Below are positions 1-7,582 of a stretch of 30,132 bases of DNA, piece after piece; positions within the stretch are counted from its first letter, which is position 1; each line of letters begins with the position of its first letter. A program made the translations under genes and the position numbers. The DNA lies in contig DFHU01000045.1 in the NCBI GenBank assembly GCA_002373045.1, positions 1 to 30,132 on the forward strand, given 5' to 3'. The stretch is from Pseudoselenomonas ruminantium. GTDB taxonomy: Bacteria > Bacillota > Negativicutes > Selenomonadales > Selenomonadaceae. Under the pieces are notes generated by a model, which was not told where the DNA came from, did no database searches, and saw nothing but the letters and a program-made list of their open reading frames with translations.

Positions 1-262
1 GGCGCGTATCAGCAGCCAGATTGACTGTGAGCTGCGCATTGATGCAGAGGTTGCTGCCAAACGGCAGGAAAATCAGCGTAGGGGCATTGAAGCTGCGAAA
101 AAAGCTGGTATACACTATGGCCGTCCGCAGACGACATTTCCGGAGAATTGGGATGTGGTTTATGCCCAGTGGAAGGCACAGGATATAACGGCAGACGAAG
201 CGGCGGTGAAATTGGGGATTTCCAAAGCTACATTATATAGGATGGCAAAGAGACGTCACTAG
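1..262 (+). CDS. C-terminal part of a serine recombinase (resolvase/invertase family), cut by the window edge
   Basis: The reading frame is open from base 2 and ends in TAG at 260-262, giving 86 visible residues. It has the look of the end of a small serine recombinase: a basic stretch RQENQRRGIEAAKKAG leading into a GRP motif, then a C-terminal helix-turn-helix of the HTH_7 kind (AAVKLGISKATLYRMAKRR). In that family the N-terminal catalytic serine domain does strand exchange and this tail binds DNA at the recombination site. The catalytic domain lies outside the window, so activity cannot be judged. It is the only mobile-DNA signal seen here; no inverted repeats or attachment sites are visible beside it. 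It could be a resolvase of a transposon, an invertase or a stand-alone relic. Confidence 0.75.
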   Translation, partial: ARISSQIDCELRIDAEVAAKRQENQRRGIEAAKKAGIHYGRPQTTFPENWDVVYAQWKAQDITADEAAVKLGISKATLYRMAKRRH

Positions 263-280
263 AATCGAACTGGATAAAAA

Positions 281-320
281 GCAGCGCATGAACATTTTTG
301 TAAATTGCGCTGTTTTTTCT
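281..320 (+). terminator. Rho-independent terminator after the recombinase
   Basis: GCAGCGCA (281-288) pairs with TGCGCTGT (306-313), with a 17-base AT-rich loop, and is followed by a T-rich run. It would end the recombinase transcript and insulate glmM. Confidence 0.55.
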
Positions 321-329
321 TAGCGTAGA

Positions 330-357
330 TTTTCTGAAAAAAATATGATAATATAAT
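330..357 (+). promoter_or_regulatory. Candidate promoter of glmM
   Basis: A perfect -10 box TATAAT lies at 352-357, some 55 bases before the glmM start. The -35 region (about 329-335, TTTTCT) is a poor match, so only the -10 supports this call. Confidence 0.35.
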
Positions 358-412
358 CAGTATGTGTAAATAAAGGTGGCAAAAGCCGCTGTTATAGGGG
401 GATTTTTTGATT

Positions 413-1762
413 ATGGCAAGATTATTTGGTACAGATGGTGTACGCGGAGAGGCAAATGCTAATTTGACGCCGGAGCTGGCTTATCGTTTGGGTCGTGCGG
501 CTACGATTTATTTTGGTCGCGACAGCGAGGAACAGCCGCTGATTCTCATCGGACGTGACACACGTCTGTCCGGTGAAATGTTTGAAGCAGCCCTGACGGC
601 TGGTATCTGCTCTGCCGGTGGCCGTGCTATGCTGGCCGGAATTATTCCGACGCCGGCAATCGCTTACCTTGCCCGCCATCATAAGGCTAAGGCTGGTATC
701 GTGATTTCCGCTTCCCACAATCCGTTCCATGATAACGGGATTAAGTTCTTCGGCGGTGACGGCTACAAATTGCCGGATGCTGTAGAAGATGAGCTCGAAG
801 AAATCGTGCATCAGCTCGAAAATGACGACAATCTGGCTCGTCCGACGGGTGAAAAAATCGGTCATATCGAATACCGCACTGACCTCTTGAACCAGTATAT
901 CGAATTCGTCATCAGCACCTGCTCGGAACGTTTTGACGGCATGAAGATTGTGCTCGACTGCTCCAATGGTGCAGCTTATGAGGTTATGCCTAAAGTTTTG
1001 CGTGAACTGGGCGCCAAGGTCAAGGTTATCCATGCCCTGCCCAACGGCGTGAACATCAACGACAACTGCGGTTCTACGCATATGGAATCCCTGCAGAAGG
1101 CTGTTGTGGAAAACAATGCTGATTTCGGTATCGCCCATGATGGTGATGCTGACCGCTGCCTTTGCGTGGATGAAAAAGGTCAGATTATCGATGGTGACCA
1201 CATCCTCGTAATGTGTGCCCAGGATATGATTAAGAAGGGCACCCTGCCGCATAAGACGGTTGTTTCCACGGTTATGGCCAACATCGGTTTCCACAAGGCC
1301 ATCAAAGAAGCTGGCGGCCGCGTTGAAGTAACGCAGGTTGGTGACCGTTATGTACTCGAAAACATGCTCAAGAGCGGCTATAAAATCGGCGGCGAGCAGT
1401 CCGGTCATATCATCTTTACGGATTACAGCACCACGGGCGACGGCCCCATCACGGCTTTGCAGGTTCTGTCTTCTCTGAAGCGCAGTGGCCGCAAGGCGTC
1501 GGAACTCACGGCACTTATGACGACCTATCCGCAGCTGCTGGTCAATGTGCGTGTAGCTACGAAGGAAGGCTGGGAGAAGAACGAAGCAATTTCTGCGGCT
1601 ATTGCCAAAGGTGAGGCAGAACTGGGCAGCGAAGGCCGCATTCTCGTGCGTCCGTCCGGTACAGAACCCCTTATCCGTGTAATGGCAGAAGGCCCGGATC
1701 AGGCACAGCTCGACCGAATCTGCAACGAAATTGCTGATGTGGTCAAAAAAGAGCAGGGCTGA
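413..1762 (+). CDS. glmM: Phosphoglucosamine mutase
   Basis: GlmM converts glucosamine-6-phosphate to glucosamine-1-phosphate in the cytosol, the step feeding UDP-GlcNAc for peptidoglycan and lipopolysaccharide. The 449-residue product matches the family length (about 450). It opens with MARLFGTDGVRG, carries the phosphoserine loop SASHNP with the catalytic serine at residue 101, the metal-binding DGDADR at 243-248, and the phosphate-binding RPSGTEPLIRVM near 417-428. I chose ATG 413 over an in-frame TTG at 407 because it gives the canonical N terminus; a G-rich ribosome site sits at 397-401. The next gene begins one base after the stop, so the two are probably cotranscribed and translationally coupled. 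Confidence 0.97.
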   Translation: MARLFGTDGVRGEANANLTPELAYRLGRAATIYFGRDSEEQPLILIGRDTRLSGEMFEAALTAGICSAGGRAMLAGIIPTPAIAYLARHHKAKAGIVISASHNPFHDNGIKFFGGDGYKLPDAVEDELEEIVHQLENDDNLARPTGEKIGHIEYRTDLLNQYIEFVISTCSERFDGMKIVLDCSNGAAYEVMPKVLRELGAKVKVIHALPNGVNINDNCGSTHMESLQKAVVENNADFGIAHDGDADRCLCVDEKGQIIDGDHILVMCAQDMIKKGTLPHKTVVSTVMANIGFHKAIKEAGGRVEVTQVGDRYVLENMLKSGYKIGGEQSGHIIFTDYSTTGDGPITALQVLSSLKRSGRKASELTALMTTYPQLLVNVRVATKEGWEKNEAISAAIAKGEAELGSEGRILVRPSGTEPLIRVMAEGPDQAQLDRICNEIADVVKKEQG

Positions 1763-1763
1763 T

Positions 1764-2540
1764 ATGAAAAAAGCCATTTTATTTGCCAGCTTTGGTGTGA
1801 TTAATGAGCAGGCGCGCAAAAATTGCATTGATGCTGCTGCAAGGCAGATAGAGGAGGCCTTTCCGGAGTTTACGCTCCGGCAGGCCTATACCTCGGTGTT
1901 TATTCGCAAAAAACTCACGGAGCAGGGCGTCCATATGGATTCTCTGTCGGAAGCCTTGGATGGCTTGTTGGCTGATGGCTTTACCGAAGTCATCATTCAG
2001 CCGGGATATCTTACTGCAGGTGAGGAATACGAGAAGAAAGTTCTGCAGGTTATAGAACCTTATCGGCAGAAGTTTGACCGTCTGCTGATTTCTCGTCCCT
2101 TAATGGAGTGTCCTGCTGATGGAGCCGATATGCTGGCTGTTCTGCAGGAAATTTTCCCGTTGGAAGCCGGTGAGGATTTGGTGCTTGTGGGACATGGTTC
2201 CCCGCATCAGCATAACCCGGCTTATGAAAATCTCCAGGCAGATGCCGATAAGGCTGGTTTCCCGGCCCACATCGGTGTAATTGAGCCGACAGATACGCCG
2301 GATTTTGCGGCAGTTCTGGCAAGGCTGCAGGCAAAGGGCGCGAAAGATATTTTGCTGGCGCCTTTGCTTCTATCTGGCGGGGCTCATGTCAATGAAGATA
2401 TTGCTGGTGCAGAAGCGGAATCTTGGTTAAGTCGTTTGCAGGCGGCAGGTTTTTCGGTTAAGGTCAGCCTAAAAGGTTTGGGCGAATATCCGGCATTTCA
2501 GAAGTTATACGTCAAGCGTTTGCGGGAATGGGATTTTTAA
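1764..2540 (+). CDS. cbiK: Sirohydrochlorin cobaltochelatase, CbiK type
   Basis: CbiK inserts Co2+ into sirohydrochlorin at the start of anaerobic cobalamin synthesis. The 258-residue product has the family size and both domains: an N-terminal half starting KKAILFASFG and a C-terminal half with VGHGSPH (His144) and SGGAHVNED (His208), the two metal-ligand histidines of the family, plus the GEEYEK segment around Glu88-89. There is no signal peptide, so a cytosolic enzyme is expected, unlike periplasmic CbiK variants. ATG 1764 lies one base after the glmM stop. No other cobalamin genes are in the window. A heme-related or nickel chelatase role is possible but less likely. Confidence 0.85.
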   Translation: MKKAILFASFGVINEQARKNCIDAAARQIEEAFPEFTLRQAYTSVFIRKKLTEQGVHMDSLSEALDGLLADGFTEVIIQPGYLTAGEEYEKKVLQVIEPYRQKFDRLLISRPLMECPADGADMLAVLQEIFPLEAGEDLVLVGHGSPHQHNPAYENLQADADKAGFPAHIGVIEPTDTPDFAAVLARLQAKGAKDILLAPLLLSGGAHVNEDIAGAEAESWLSRLQAAGFSVKVSLKGLGEYPAFQKLYVKRLREWDF

Positions 2541-2689
2541 GTCGGCGTTTGTATAACTTTCAGCTATAAGCAGTATTCATATAAAGGGTATTTCTATTTT
2601 TATAAATCTGAGTTATAATAACTTAGTGTACTACTTTGTTCATAATATGGCGTAAGTAATCGTTAAATGTGGACGAGACAGTACACTGG

Positions 2690-2730
2690 TATAATTGAAT
2701 TTAGGCAGGATTAGGTAAGGGATGCCTAAA
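2690..2730 (+). promoter_or_regulatory. Candidate promoter and inverted-repeat operator upstream of the decarboxylase gamma-beta genes
   Basis: TATAAT at 2690-2695 is a good -10 box, but no clear -35 is present. Immediately downstream, TTTAGGCA (2700-2707) and TGCCTAAA (2723-2730) form a perfect 8-bp inverted repeat with a 15-base spacer. It would overlap the predicted transcription start, which suggests an operator or a leader hairpin. Confidence 0.35.
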
Positions 2731-2749
2731 AAATGAATGAGGTGAGTAT

Positions 2750-3100
2750 ATGTCACATCCAGTAACAACCAATCCGTTGATTATTATGTTAATCAACATG
2801 ACCGTTGTGTTCTTGGTGCTAATCGCCTTAGGTGTGGTCATTAATTTGATTCATTATATTGACCCCACGAAGCCGAAAGCTGCGCCCGAAGAAGCGGCAC
2901 CGGCTAAGCCGGAACCCGTGTCAGAGCCAGAGCCTGCAGCAGCTGCACCTGTGGAAGAGGGGATTTCTCCTGAGGTGGTGGCCGTTATTGCTGCCGCTGT
3001 AGCCAGTATGGGCTGTGCAGGTGAGGTAAAAGCAATTCGTCCCTTGGAACGCAATAACTGGAAAAATTCCGGCCGCAGCGCAATTCAGAGCCGTGGTTAA
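2750..3100 (+). CDS. oadG: Sodium-pump decarboxylase gamma (delta-like) subunit
   Basis: This is the small membrane subunit that holds a Na+-translocating decarboxylase together by bridging the beta subunit and the carboxyltransferase subunit. The 116-residue product has one transmembrane helix (about residues 9-37), a Pro/Ala/Glu-rich linker (about 42-72) and a short C-terminal helix-and-tail segment starting SPEVVAVIAAAVA and ending in a basic, Trp-containing tail, as in OadG/MmdD proteins. The start has a strong site GAGGTGAG at 2739-2746. It lies 21 bases before the beta subunit gene. Whether the complex acts on oxaloacetate, methylmalonyl-CoA or another substrate cannot be settled from this subunit. 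There is no biotin attachment motif in it. Confidence 0.85.
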   Translation: MSHPVTTNPLIIMLINMTVVFLVLIALGVVINLIHYIDPTKPKAAPEEAAPAKPEPVSEPEPAAAAPVEEGISPEVVAVIAAAVASMGCAGEVKAIRPLERNNWKNSGRSAIQSRG

Positions 3101-3121
3101 GGCAGGGAAGGAGGACTTATT

Positions 3122-4252
3122 ATGGAATTATTACAGGCATTTGTCGTTTCCCTGCAGGCCGTTTGGGCAGACAGTGGTTTCTCTGCGTTCACCATGGGCA
3201 ACGGCATTATGATTCTCGTCGGGCTGGTACTTTTGTACATGGCTATTGTCAAGGAATTTGAGCCGCTTTTGTTGGGGCCGATTGCTTTCGGCTGTATTCT
3301 GGCTAACTTCCCGCGCACGGGTTTTTTCACGGAACCGGGACTTATGCAGGCCATCCATTATGGTATTGCCAATGAAATCTTCCCGCCGCTCATTTTCTTA
3401 GGCATTGGTGCGATGACGGACTTTGGGCCGCTGCTGGCGCGTCCGGTCACTCTGCTTTTGGGGGCGGCTGCCCAGATTGGCGTGTTCGTGGCCCTCGTGG
3501 GCGCTATGCTGCTGGGCTTTACGGTACAGGAAGCCGGCGCTATCGGCATCATCGGCGGTGCTGACGGCCCGACAGCTATTTACCTGTCAATCCAGATGGC
3601 ACCGCATCTTTTGGGAGCTATCGCTGTAGCAGCGTATTCCTATATGTCGCTGGTGCCGCTGATTCAGCCGCCGGTGATGAAACTTTTGACGACGCAGAGG
3701 GAACGCGAAGTAACGATGGAACAGCTCCGTCCGGTGACGAAGTTCGAGCGGGTCTGCTTCCCCATCGTAGCAGCGATTATCATCAGCCTGCTGCTGCCGC
3801 CTATCGCATCGCTCTTGGGCTGTCTGATGCTGGGCAACTTGTTCCGTGAATCCGGTGTTATGGATCGTCTGTCCGATACGGCGCAGAACTCTCTGTGCAA
3901 TATCGTCACGATTTTCCTGGCTACCGGTACGGGGATGACCATGAATGCAGACGATTTCCTGCAGCCGGCAACGCTTTTGATTATCGCACTGGGCTTGGTG
4001 GCCTTTATCGCCGGTACGGCCGGCGGTGTGCTCTTTGGCAAGATTATGTGCCGTGTGTCCGGCTGGAAGATTAATCCGCTGATTGGTTCTGCCGGTGTTT
4101 CGGCTGTGCCGATGGCCGCTCGCGTAAGTCAGGTGGTGGGCATGAAGGCTAAACCGGGCAATTATCTGCTGATGCACGCTATGGGCCCGAATGTGGCAGG
4201 CGTTATCGGCACGGCTGTAGCCGCCGGTACGATGCTGGCTATGCTCAAATAA
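3122..4252 (+). CDS. oadB: Sodium ion-translocating decarboxylase beta subunit
   Basis: The beta subunit is the membrane channel that decarboxylates carboxybiotin and exports Na+. The 376-residue, strongly hydrophobic product matches OadB/MmdB in size. It carries the family signature GIIGGADGPTAIY with the essential aspartate at residue 148, and the second conserved membrane motif NPLIGSAGVSAVPMAAR (318-334). A GGAGG-type ribosome site precedes ATG 3122. It forms an operon with the gamma gene. The matching carboxyltransferase subunit gene is 19 kb away on the other strand (23136-24524), and no biotin carrier gene is in this window. Oxaloacetate and methylmalonyl-CoA decarboxylase beta subunits are too alike to separate by eye. 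Confidence 0.93.
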   Translation: MELLQAFVVSLQAVWADSGFSAFTMGNGIMILVGLVLLYMAIVKEFEPLLLGPIAFGCILANFPRTGFFTEPGLMQAIHYGIANEIFPPLIFLGIGAMTDFGPLLARPVTLLLGAAAQIGVFVALVGAMLLGFTVQEAGAIGIIGGADGPTAIYLSIQMAPHLLGAIAVAAYSYMSLVPLIQPPVMKLLTTQREREVTMEQLRPVTKFERVCFPIVAAIIISLLLPPIASLLGCLMLGNLFRESGVMDRLSDTAQNSLCNIVTIFLATGTGMTMNADDFLQPATLLIIALGLVAFIAGTAGGVLFGKIMCRVSGWKINPLIGSAGVSAVPMAARVSQVVGMKAKPGNYLLMHAMGPNVAGVIGTAVAAGTMLAMLK

Positions 4253-4281
4253 AGTATACAGGAAAATACATAGAAAAAGGC

Positions 4282-4310
4282 TTTACAAACGGTCTTTGAT
4301 ATGGTAGTAT
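4282..4310 (+). promoter_or_regulatory. Promoter of the glutamine synthetase gene
   Basis: TTTACA (4282-4287), a 17-base spacer, and TAGTAT (4305-4310) make a good sigma-A promoter. Transcription would start near 4317, giving a leader of about 113 bases that contains the hairpins described next. Confidence 0.6.
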
Positions 4311-4334
4311 CTTTTTGTAAAGAAAAATAGCTTT

Positions 4335-4390
4335 TGGCAATGGAGCCATGTGAACATTACCTCGTCAGAGGTGTGTTTGCATGGCTTTTT
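4335..4390 (+). promoter_or_regulatory. Leader attenuator of the glutamine synthetase gene: two mutually exclusive hairpins
   Basis: A terminator-like hairpin pairs GCCATG (4345-4350) with CATGGC (4380-4385), has an inner CCTC/GAGG stem, and ends in TTTTT (4386-4390). A smaller upstream hairpin, TGGC (4335-4338) with GCCA (4345-4348) around the six-base loop AATGGA, uses the same GCCA bases, so only one of the two can form. The loop has A at position 1 and G at position 4, as in RNA targets of ANTAR antitermination proteins. A second ANTAR-type hairpin was not found. The structure may also terminate transcripts arriving from the decarboxylase genes. Confidence 0.55.
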
Positions 4391-4429
4391 CTGATGTATT
4401 GTGATGCGTGATTGAAAGGGTGGTATGTA

Positions 4430-6316
4430 ATGGAAAATTTACTGTATGTGATACCGGCTAATTCCCGGAAAGAGGATATTATTGAACAGCTCAAGGCACA
4501 TCCGGAAATTAAATTTGTATCATTAATGGGTGTGGATATGGCCGGCAACGATACGGATGAAAAAATACCCGTGGGAATTTTCCTCAAGGATATTGATGAT
4601 TTCTATGCCGGTACGGCAGTCCAGACGGATGGTTCTTCCGTGGTGCTGACCGGTATTGCCACCCTGAATAACGCGAAGGTTGATATGCCTGTTGACCCTT
4701 CTGTTAACTGGTTTGTGGACTACAACATGGAGTTTTACGATGAAGAAACGGGCAAGCCCGTGGGAACTTTGCGTATTCCCTCCTTCCTCGTGCATGAGGG
4801 CAAGCGTGTTGACTCCCGTGCTGTGCTGGCTGATACCTTGAACTATGTGAAAGAAGAACTTTTAGCCACCTTTAAGAAACACCCCAAGATTTCCGGTCTC
4901 GAAAGCATTGATGGCAATGATGTGGTAGACATTCAGTTCACTTCGGCTACGGAATTGGAATTCTGGGTAAAGACGCCGCTCGAAGAAGCTGCGATTGAAG
5001 AAATGTCCGCGTCCCAGGTCATGCAGGAGCAGTATTGGGAACGTACGCATGGTGCTGTGCGCACGGCGATGGAAAACTGCCTGCTCGAACTCGATAAGTA
5101 TGGCTTCAAAGTAGAAATGGGTCATAAGGAAGTCGGCGGTCTCAAGGCGCAGATTGACGGCAGCGGCAATATGACCCATGTTTGCGAACAGCTGGAAATC
5201 GACTGGAAGTTTGCCGATGCTCTGCAGGCTGCCGACAATGAAATTTTCGTTCGTACGGTGGTCAAGGAAACCTTCCGTTCCATTGGCCTCGAAGTAAGCT
5301 TTAAGGCGAAACCCATGATTGGTCTGGCCGGTAATGGCGAACATACGCATATCGGTATGGCTGCAGTCACCAGCGATGGCAAGACGCACAATCTCTTTAC
5401 GGCAGATGACCAGTATAAGGATTTCATGAGCGCTGTGGGCTATGGTGCACTCATGGGTATGCTGAAGAATTATGAAGCCATCAATCCGTTTGTATCGGCT
5501 ACCAATGACTCGTTGAATCGTCTGAAGCCCGGTTTTGAAGCGCCGGTATGTATCGTTACGTCCCTGGGTCACCGTCCGGACCAGCCGTCCCGTAACCGTA
5601 CGATTCTGGCCGGCCTTATCCGTGACCTGGGTAATCCGTATGCTACGCGTTTCGAACTGCGTGCCTGCAATCCGTACACCAATACATATCTGGTTTTGGC
5701 TGCGATTTACTCTGCCTGCCTCGATGGTATCAAGACGGCGGTTAACCACACTACGGCAGAACTTTTGACGGAGCTCTCCAAGGAAGCAGGCGAAGAAGGT
5801 TTCTATCTGGAAAAAGACCGCGCTTACCGCAGTGAAAATGATGTCTTTGAAGACTATACGGATGAAGAACGTGACCGTCTGTTCGGTGCTCCTCCCGCAA
5901 CGGTTTGGGAAAATATGCAGAACTTCGATAACTACACCGATAAAAAGGCCGTTATTACGGCTGGCGGCGCCCTCAACGACACGATTATCAATGCTTTCCG
6001 TGCTGGTGCGCTCCTGCGTTGGAAGACGGAGCTGATTGCCCGTATCATTCCGGAAAATCGCGACATTGTGCGTGCAGCTAAGGAAATCAAGTCGGATTTC
6101 GTAACGGATTTGGATTCCTATAACTGGAATAAAATCAACGGCATTCGTGCTTATCTGGCCAAGGACAGCATTGATGAAAAATCGCTGTTCACCCTGCTGA
6201 TCAACGCCCTGAATGAAGGTGACTATGCAGCAGCTTCCGGCCTACAGGTAGAGATGTACGACAAGGTTGAAGAACTGAAAGCCCTCTACGACAGTTACGT
6301 TAAGAACATGATTTGA
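4430..6316 (+). CDS. Glutamine synthetase family protein, long form (628 residues)
   Basis: Glutamine synthetase makes glutamine from glutamate, ammonia and ATP. The catalytic signatures are visible in order: TELEFW (174-179) with metal-binding glutamates, GNGEHTHIGM (301-310) corresponding to the GxGxHxH nucleotide and metal site, NDSLNRLKPGFEAPV (359-373) corresponding to the NxxKRLxPGxEAP loop, SRNRTI near 387, and RFELRACNP (407-415) near the C-terminal active-site edge. The protein is far longer than GSI (about 450) and shorter than GSIII (about 700), with about 190 residues after the last motif. I chose ATG 4430, which gives MENLLYVIP behind an AAGGGTGG site; an in-frame TTG lies at 4412. 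A gamma-glutamyl-amine ligase-like role is possible, so no symbol is given. Confidence 0.85.
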   Translation: MENLLYVIPANSRKEDIIEQLKAHPEIKFVSLMGVDMAGNDTDEKIPVGIFLKDIDDFYAGTAVQTDGSSVVLTGIATLNNAKVDMPVDPSVNWFVDYNMEFYDEETGKPVGTLRIPSFLVHEGKRVDSRAVLADTLNYVKEELLATFKKHPKISGLESIDGNDVVDIQFTSATELEFWVKTPLEEAAIEEMSASQVMQEQYWERTHGAVRTAMENCLLELDKYGFKVEMGHKEVGGLKAQIDGSGNMTHVCEQLEIDWKFADALQAADNEIFVRTVVKETFRSIGLEVSFKAKPMIGLAGNGEHTHIGMAAVTSDGKTHNLFTADDQYKDFMSAVGYGALMGMLKNYEAINPFVSATNDSLNRLKPGFEAPVCIVTSLGHRPDQPSRNRTILAGLIRDLGNPYATRFELRACNPYTNTYLVLAAIYSACLDGIKTAVNHTTAELLTELSKEAGEEGFYLEKDRAYRSENDVFEDYTDEERDRLFGAPPATVWENMQNFDNYTDKKAVITAGGALNDTIINAFRAGALLRWKTELIARIIPENRDIVRAAKEIKSDFVTDLDSYNWNKINGIRAYLAKDSIDEKSLFTLLINALNEGDYAAASGLQVEMYDKVEELKALYDSYVKNMI

Positions 6317-6324
6317 TGAAATAG

Positions 6325-6363
6325 AAAATCCCCGGCAGTGATTTCACTGCCGGGGATTTTTTT
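6325..6363. terminator. Bidirectional terminator between the glutamine synthetase gene and a small convergent gene
   Basis: Bases 6325-6341 and 6344-6360 form a near-perfect hairpin of about 16 bp with core CCCCGGCAGTGA / TCACTGCCGGGG, flanked by A and T runs. It can terminate both converging transcripts. Confidence 0.9.
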
Positions 6364-6366
6364 CGC

Positions 6367-6573
6367 TTATTTTTTCAGCGCTTCTTTGAGAATAGCCGTC
6401 AAGGCTTTCTGGGAAATGCGCATCATGTCACCGAGGAGGGCGTTGTAAAGGTCGCCGCCATCGCAGACACCGCGTCCGTTTTCCGTGATGAAGAACTTTT
6501 TGGGATGTTCTTCTGCCTGATAAGCCTCGTTGAGTTTATCCTGGACAAGTTTCTCGATTTCCTGATCTGTCAT
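6367..6573 (-). CDS. Small conserved-looking protein of unknown function (68 residues)
   Basis: The product begins MTDQEIEKLVQDKLNEAY and ends in a basic amphipathic helix (ISQKALTAILKEALKK). It is acidic and helical at the N terminus, has a Gly/Asp-rich centre (GRGVCDGGDLYN) and no membrane segment. I do not recognise the family. The coding call rests on a good ribosome site (AGAGGTG about 8 bases before ATG 6573), a flush terminator downstream and open-frame composition like the neighbours. An in-frame GTG nine bases upstream is less likely because it overlaps the ribosome site. Confidence 0.6.
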   Translation of the reverse strand: MTDQEIEKLVQDKLNEAYQAEEHPKKFFITENGRGVCDGGDLYNALLGDMMRISQKALTAILKEALKK

Positions 6574-6805
6574 CGAATACACCTCTTTCCATATTTATCA
6601 CATAAGTTATAATACTACATTTGGGGCGTTTTTTCCTCTTTTTTTACTGAAATAAATAAAAAATATTTATTGTTGGGAGGATTTCAGCCTATTTTCAGCG
6701 AATTTTTACGGAAAATTAATGGTAGTCTAAAGCAACTATAAGAATAACGGTGTATATTGTAAGCATAGTCAAGATAGTTAATCACTTGAATGGAGGGTGA
6801 ATATT
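6574..6805. other. AT-rich divergent intergenic region
   Basis: This 232-base stretch separates the small minus-strand gene from the exported repeat protein and must hold promoters for both. A TATATT at 6753-6758 is a possible -10 for the plus gene and TTATAA near 6607-6612 for the minus gene, but neither has a convincing -35. I see no RNA motif or terminator in it. Confidence 0.4.
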
Positions 6806-7516
6806 ATGCGTAAGAAAATGTTAGCAGGATTTGTGGCTGGTGTACTCATGGCAGGTGCGGGTTTTGGTATGTTGAGCGGTCAGGCTCAGGCAGCTGAAGC
6901 AGCTGCACAAAATGGCCGGCCGGATAAGCCGCCTGTGATGCGTGGTCATAAGGGTGGAGAGAGCCATATGAAGATGAATCCGGATGAAGCAGCCAAGCGC
7001 CTGAATAAGACCTTTGGGGTCAGTGAAGATGAAGTAAAGGCCGCCTTCAATGAAAAACGTGATTTTCGCGATATTGGCCAGGCAGCTATGCTGGCAAAAA
7101 TCAGTGGTAAGTCATTCAAAGATGTTTTGGCAATGAAGACACAGGACAAGCATTGGCCGGAAATCACTAAGGAGCTGGGGATTAAACCGGAACAGATGCG
7201 TGCCCAGATGAATGAACTGAGTGCCGAGCGCATAGCGCAGCGGGGCAATATCGACAAGGATAAGGCGCTGTCCTTGTTAAATAGCGGCTATCGGCCGATG
7301 GATGTCAGTGTGGCTGCCAAACTGGCTAAACTCAGCAACAAGGATATTCAGACCGTTCTGGATATGAAGAAAATCAATAACCGCTGGGGCGATGTAGCTG
7401 AACAGCTCGGTGTAGATCGGTCGGCCCTGCGTCCGAATATGAAAAAAGGAAAGTTCCCGGGACATGGTCCGCAGGGCGGCCCGCCGGATGGTGGTGAGAT
7501 GCCGGACGAAAAATAA
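6806..7516 (+). CDS. Exported protein with two tandem helical repeats, function unknown
   Basis: The 236-residue product has a clear signal peptide (MRKKMLAGFVAGVLMAGAGFG..., predicted cleavage after AQA near residue 29), so it should be periplasmic or surface located. The mature part contains two copies of a unit of about 60-70 residues: one around 63-135 and one around 152-212. Shared positions include AAMLAKISGK/AAKLAKLSNK, DVLAMK/TVLDMK, HW/RW and a closing ELGIK/QLGVD. The tail is rich in Gly, Pro and Lys. I do not recognise a named family; the repeats resemble a duplicated helical module rather than an enzyme. The start is ATG 6806, behind GGAGGGTG; GTG 6797 falls inside that site. A terminator is not seen before the next small gene, so the two may be cotranscribed. 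Confidence 0.8.
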   Translation: MRKKMLAGFVAGVLMAGAGFGMLSGQAQAAEAAAQNGRPDKPPVMRGHKGGESHMKMNPDEAAKRLNKTFGVSEDEVKAAFNEKRDFRDIGQAAMLAKISGKSFKDVLAMKTQDKHWPEITKELGIKPEQMRAQMNELSAERIAQRGNIDKDKALSLLNSGYRPMDVSVAAKLAKLSNKDIQTVLDMKKINNRWGDVAEQLGVDRSALRPNMKKGKFPGHGPQGGPPDGGEMPDEK

Positions 7517-7582
7517 TAGAGGATTTTTCCACCCATAAGGCGAATATTTCCCTATAAGCATCTTGCAGAAGGGGAGACCACT

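Noticed and set aside
422..1828. Long open frame (468 codons) antisense to glmM
   Set aside because: It mirrors the glmM codon pattern, has no ribosome site and no recognisable motif. Similar long antisense frames lie opposite the flavoprotein, U32, pheT and glutamine synthetase genes and were rejected for the same reason.
2502..2559. Inverted repeat AAGTTATAC/GTATAACTT spanning the cobaltochelatase stop
   Set aside because: The loop is about 40 bases and no T run follows, so a terminator cannot be supported; chance is plausible in this AT-rich area.
4339..4385. A full two-hairpin ANTAR target in the glutamine synthetase leader
   Set aside because: Only the first hairpin has the right hexaloop. 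The second possible stem (ACCTC/GAGGT) has a four-base loop GTCA without the A1/G4 pattern.
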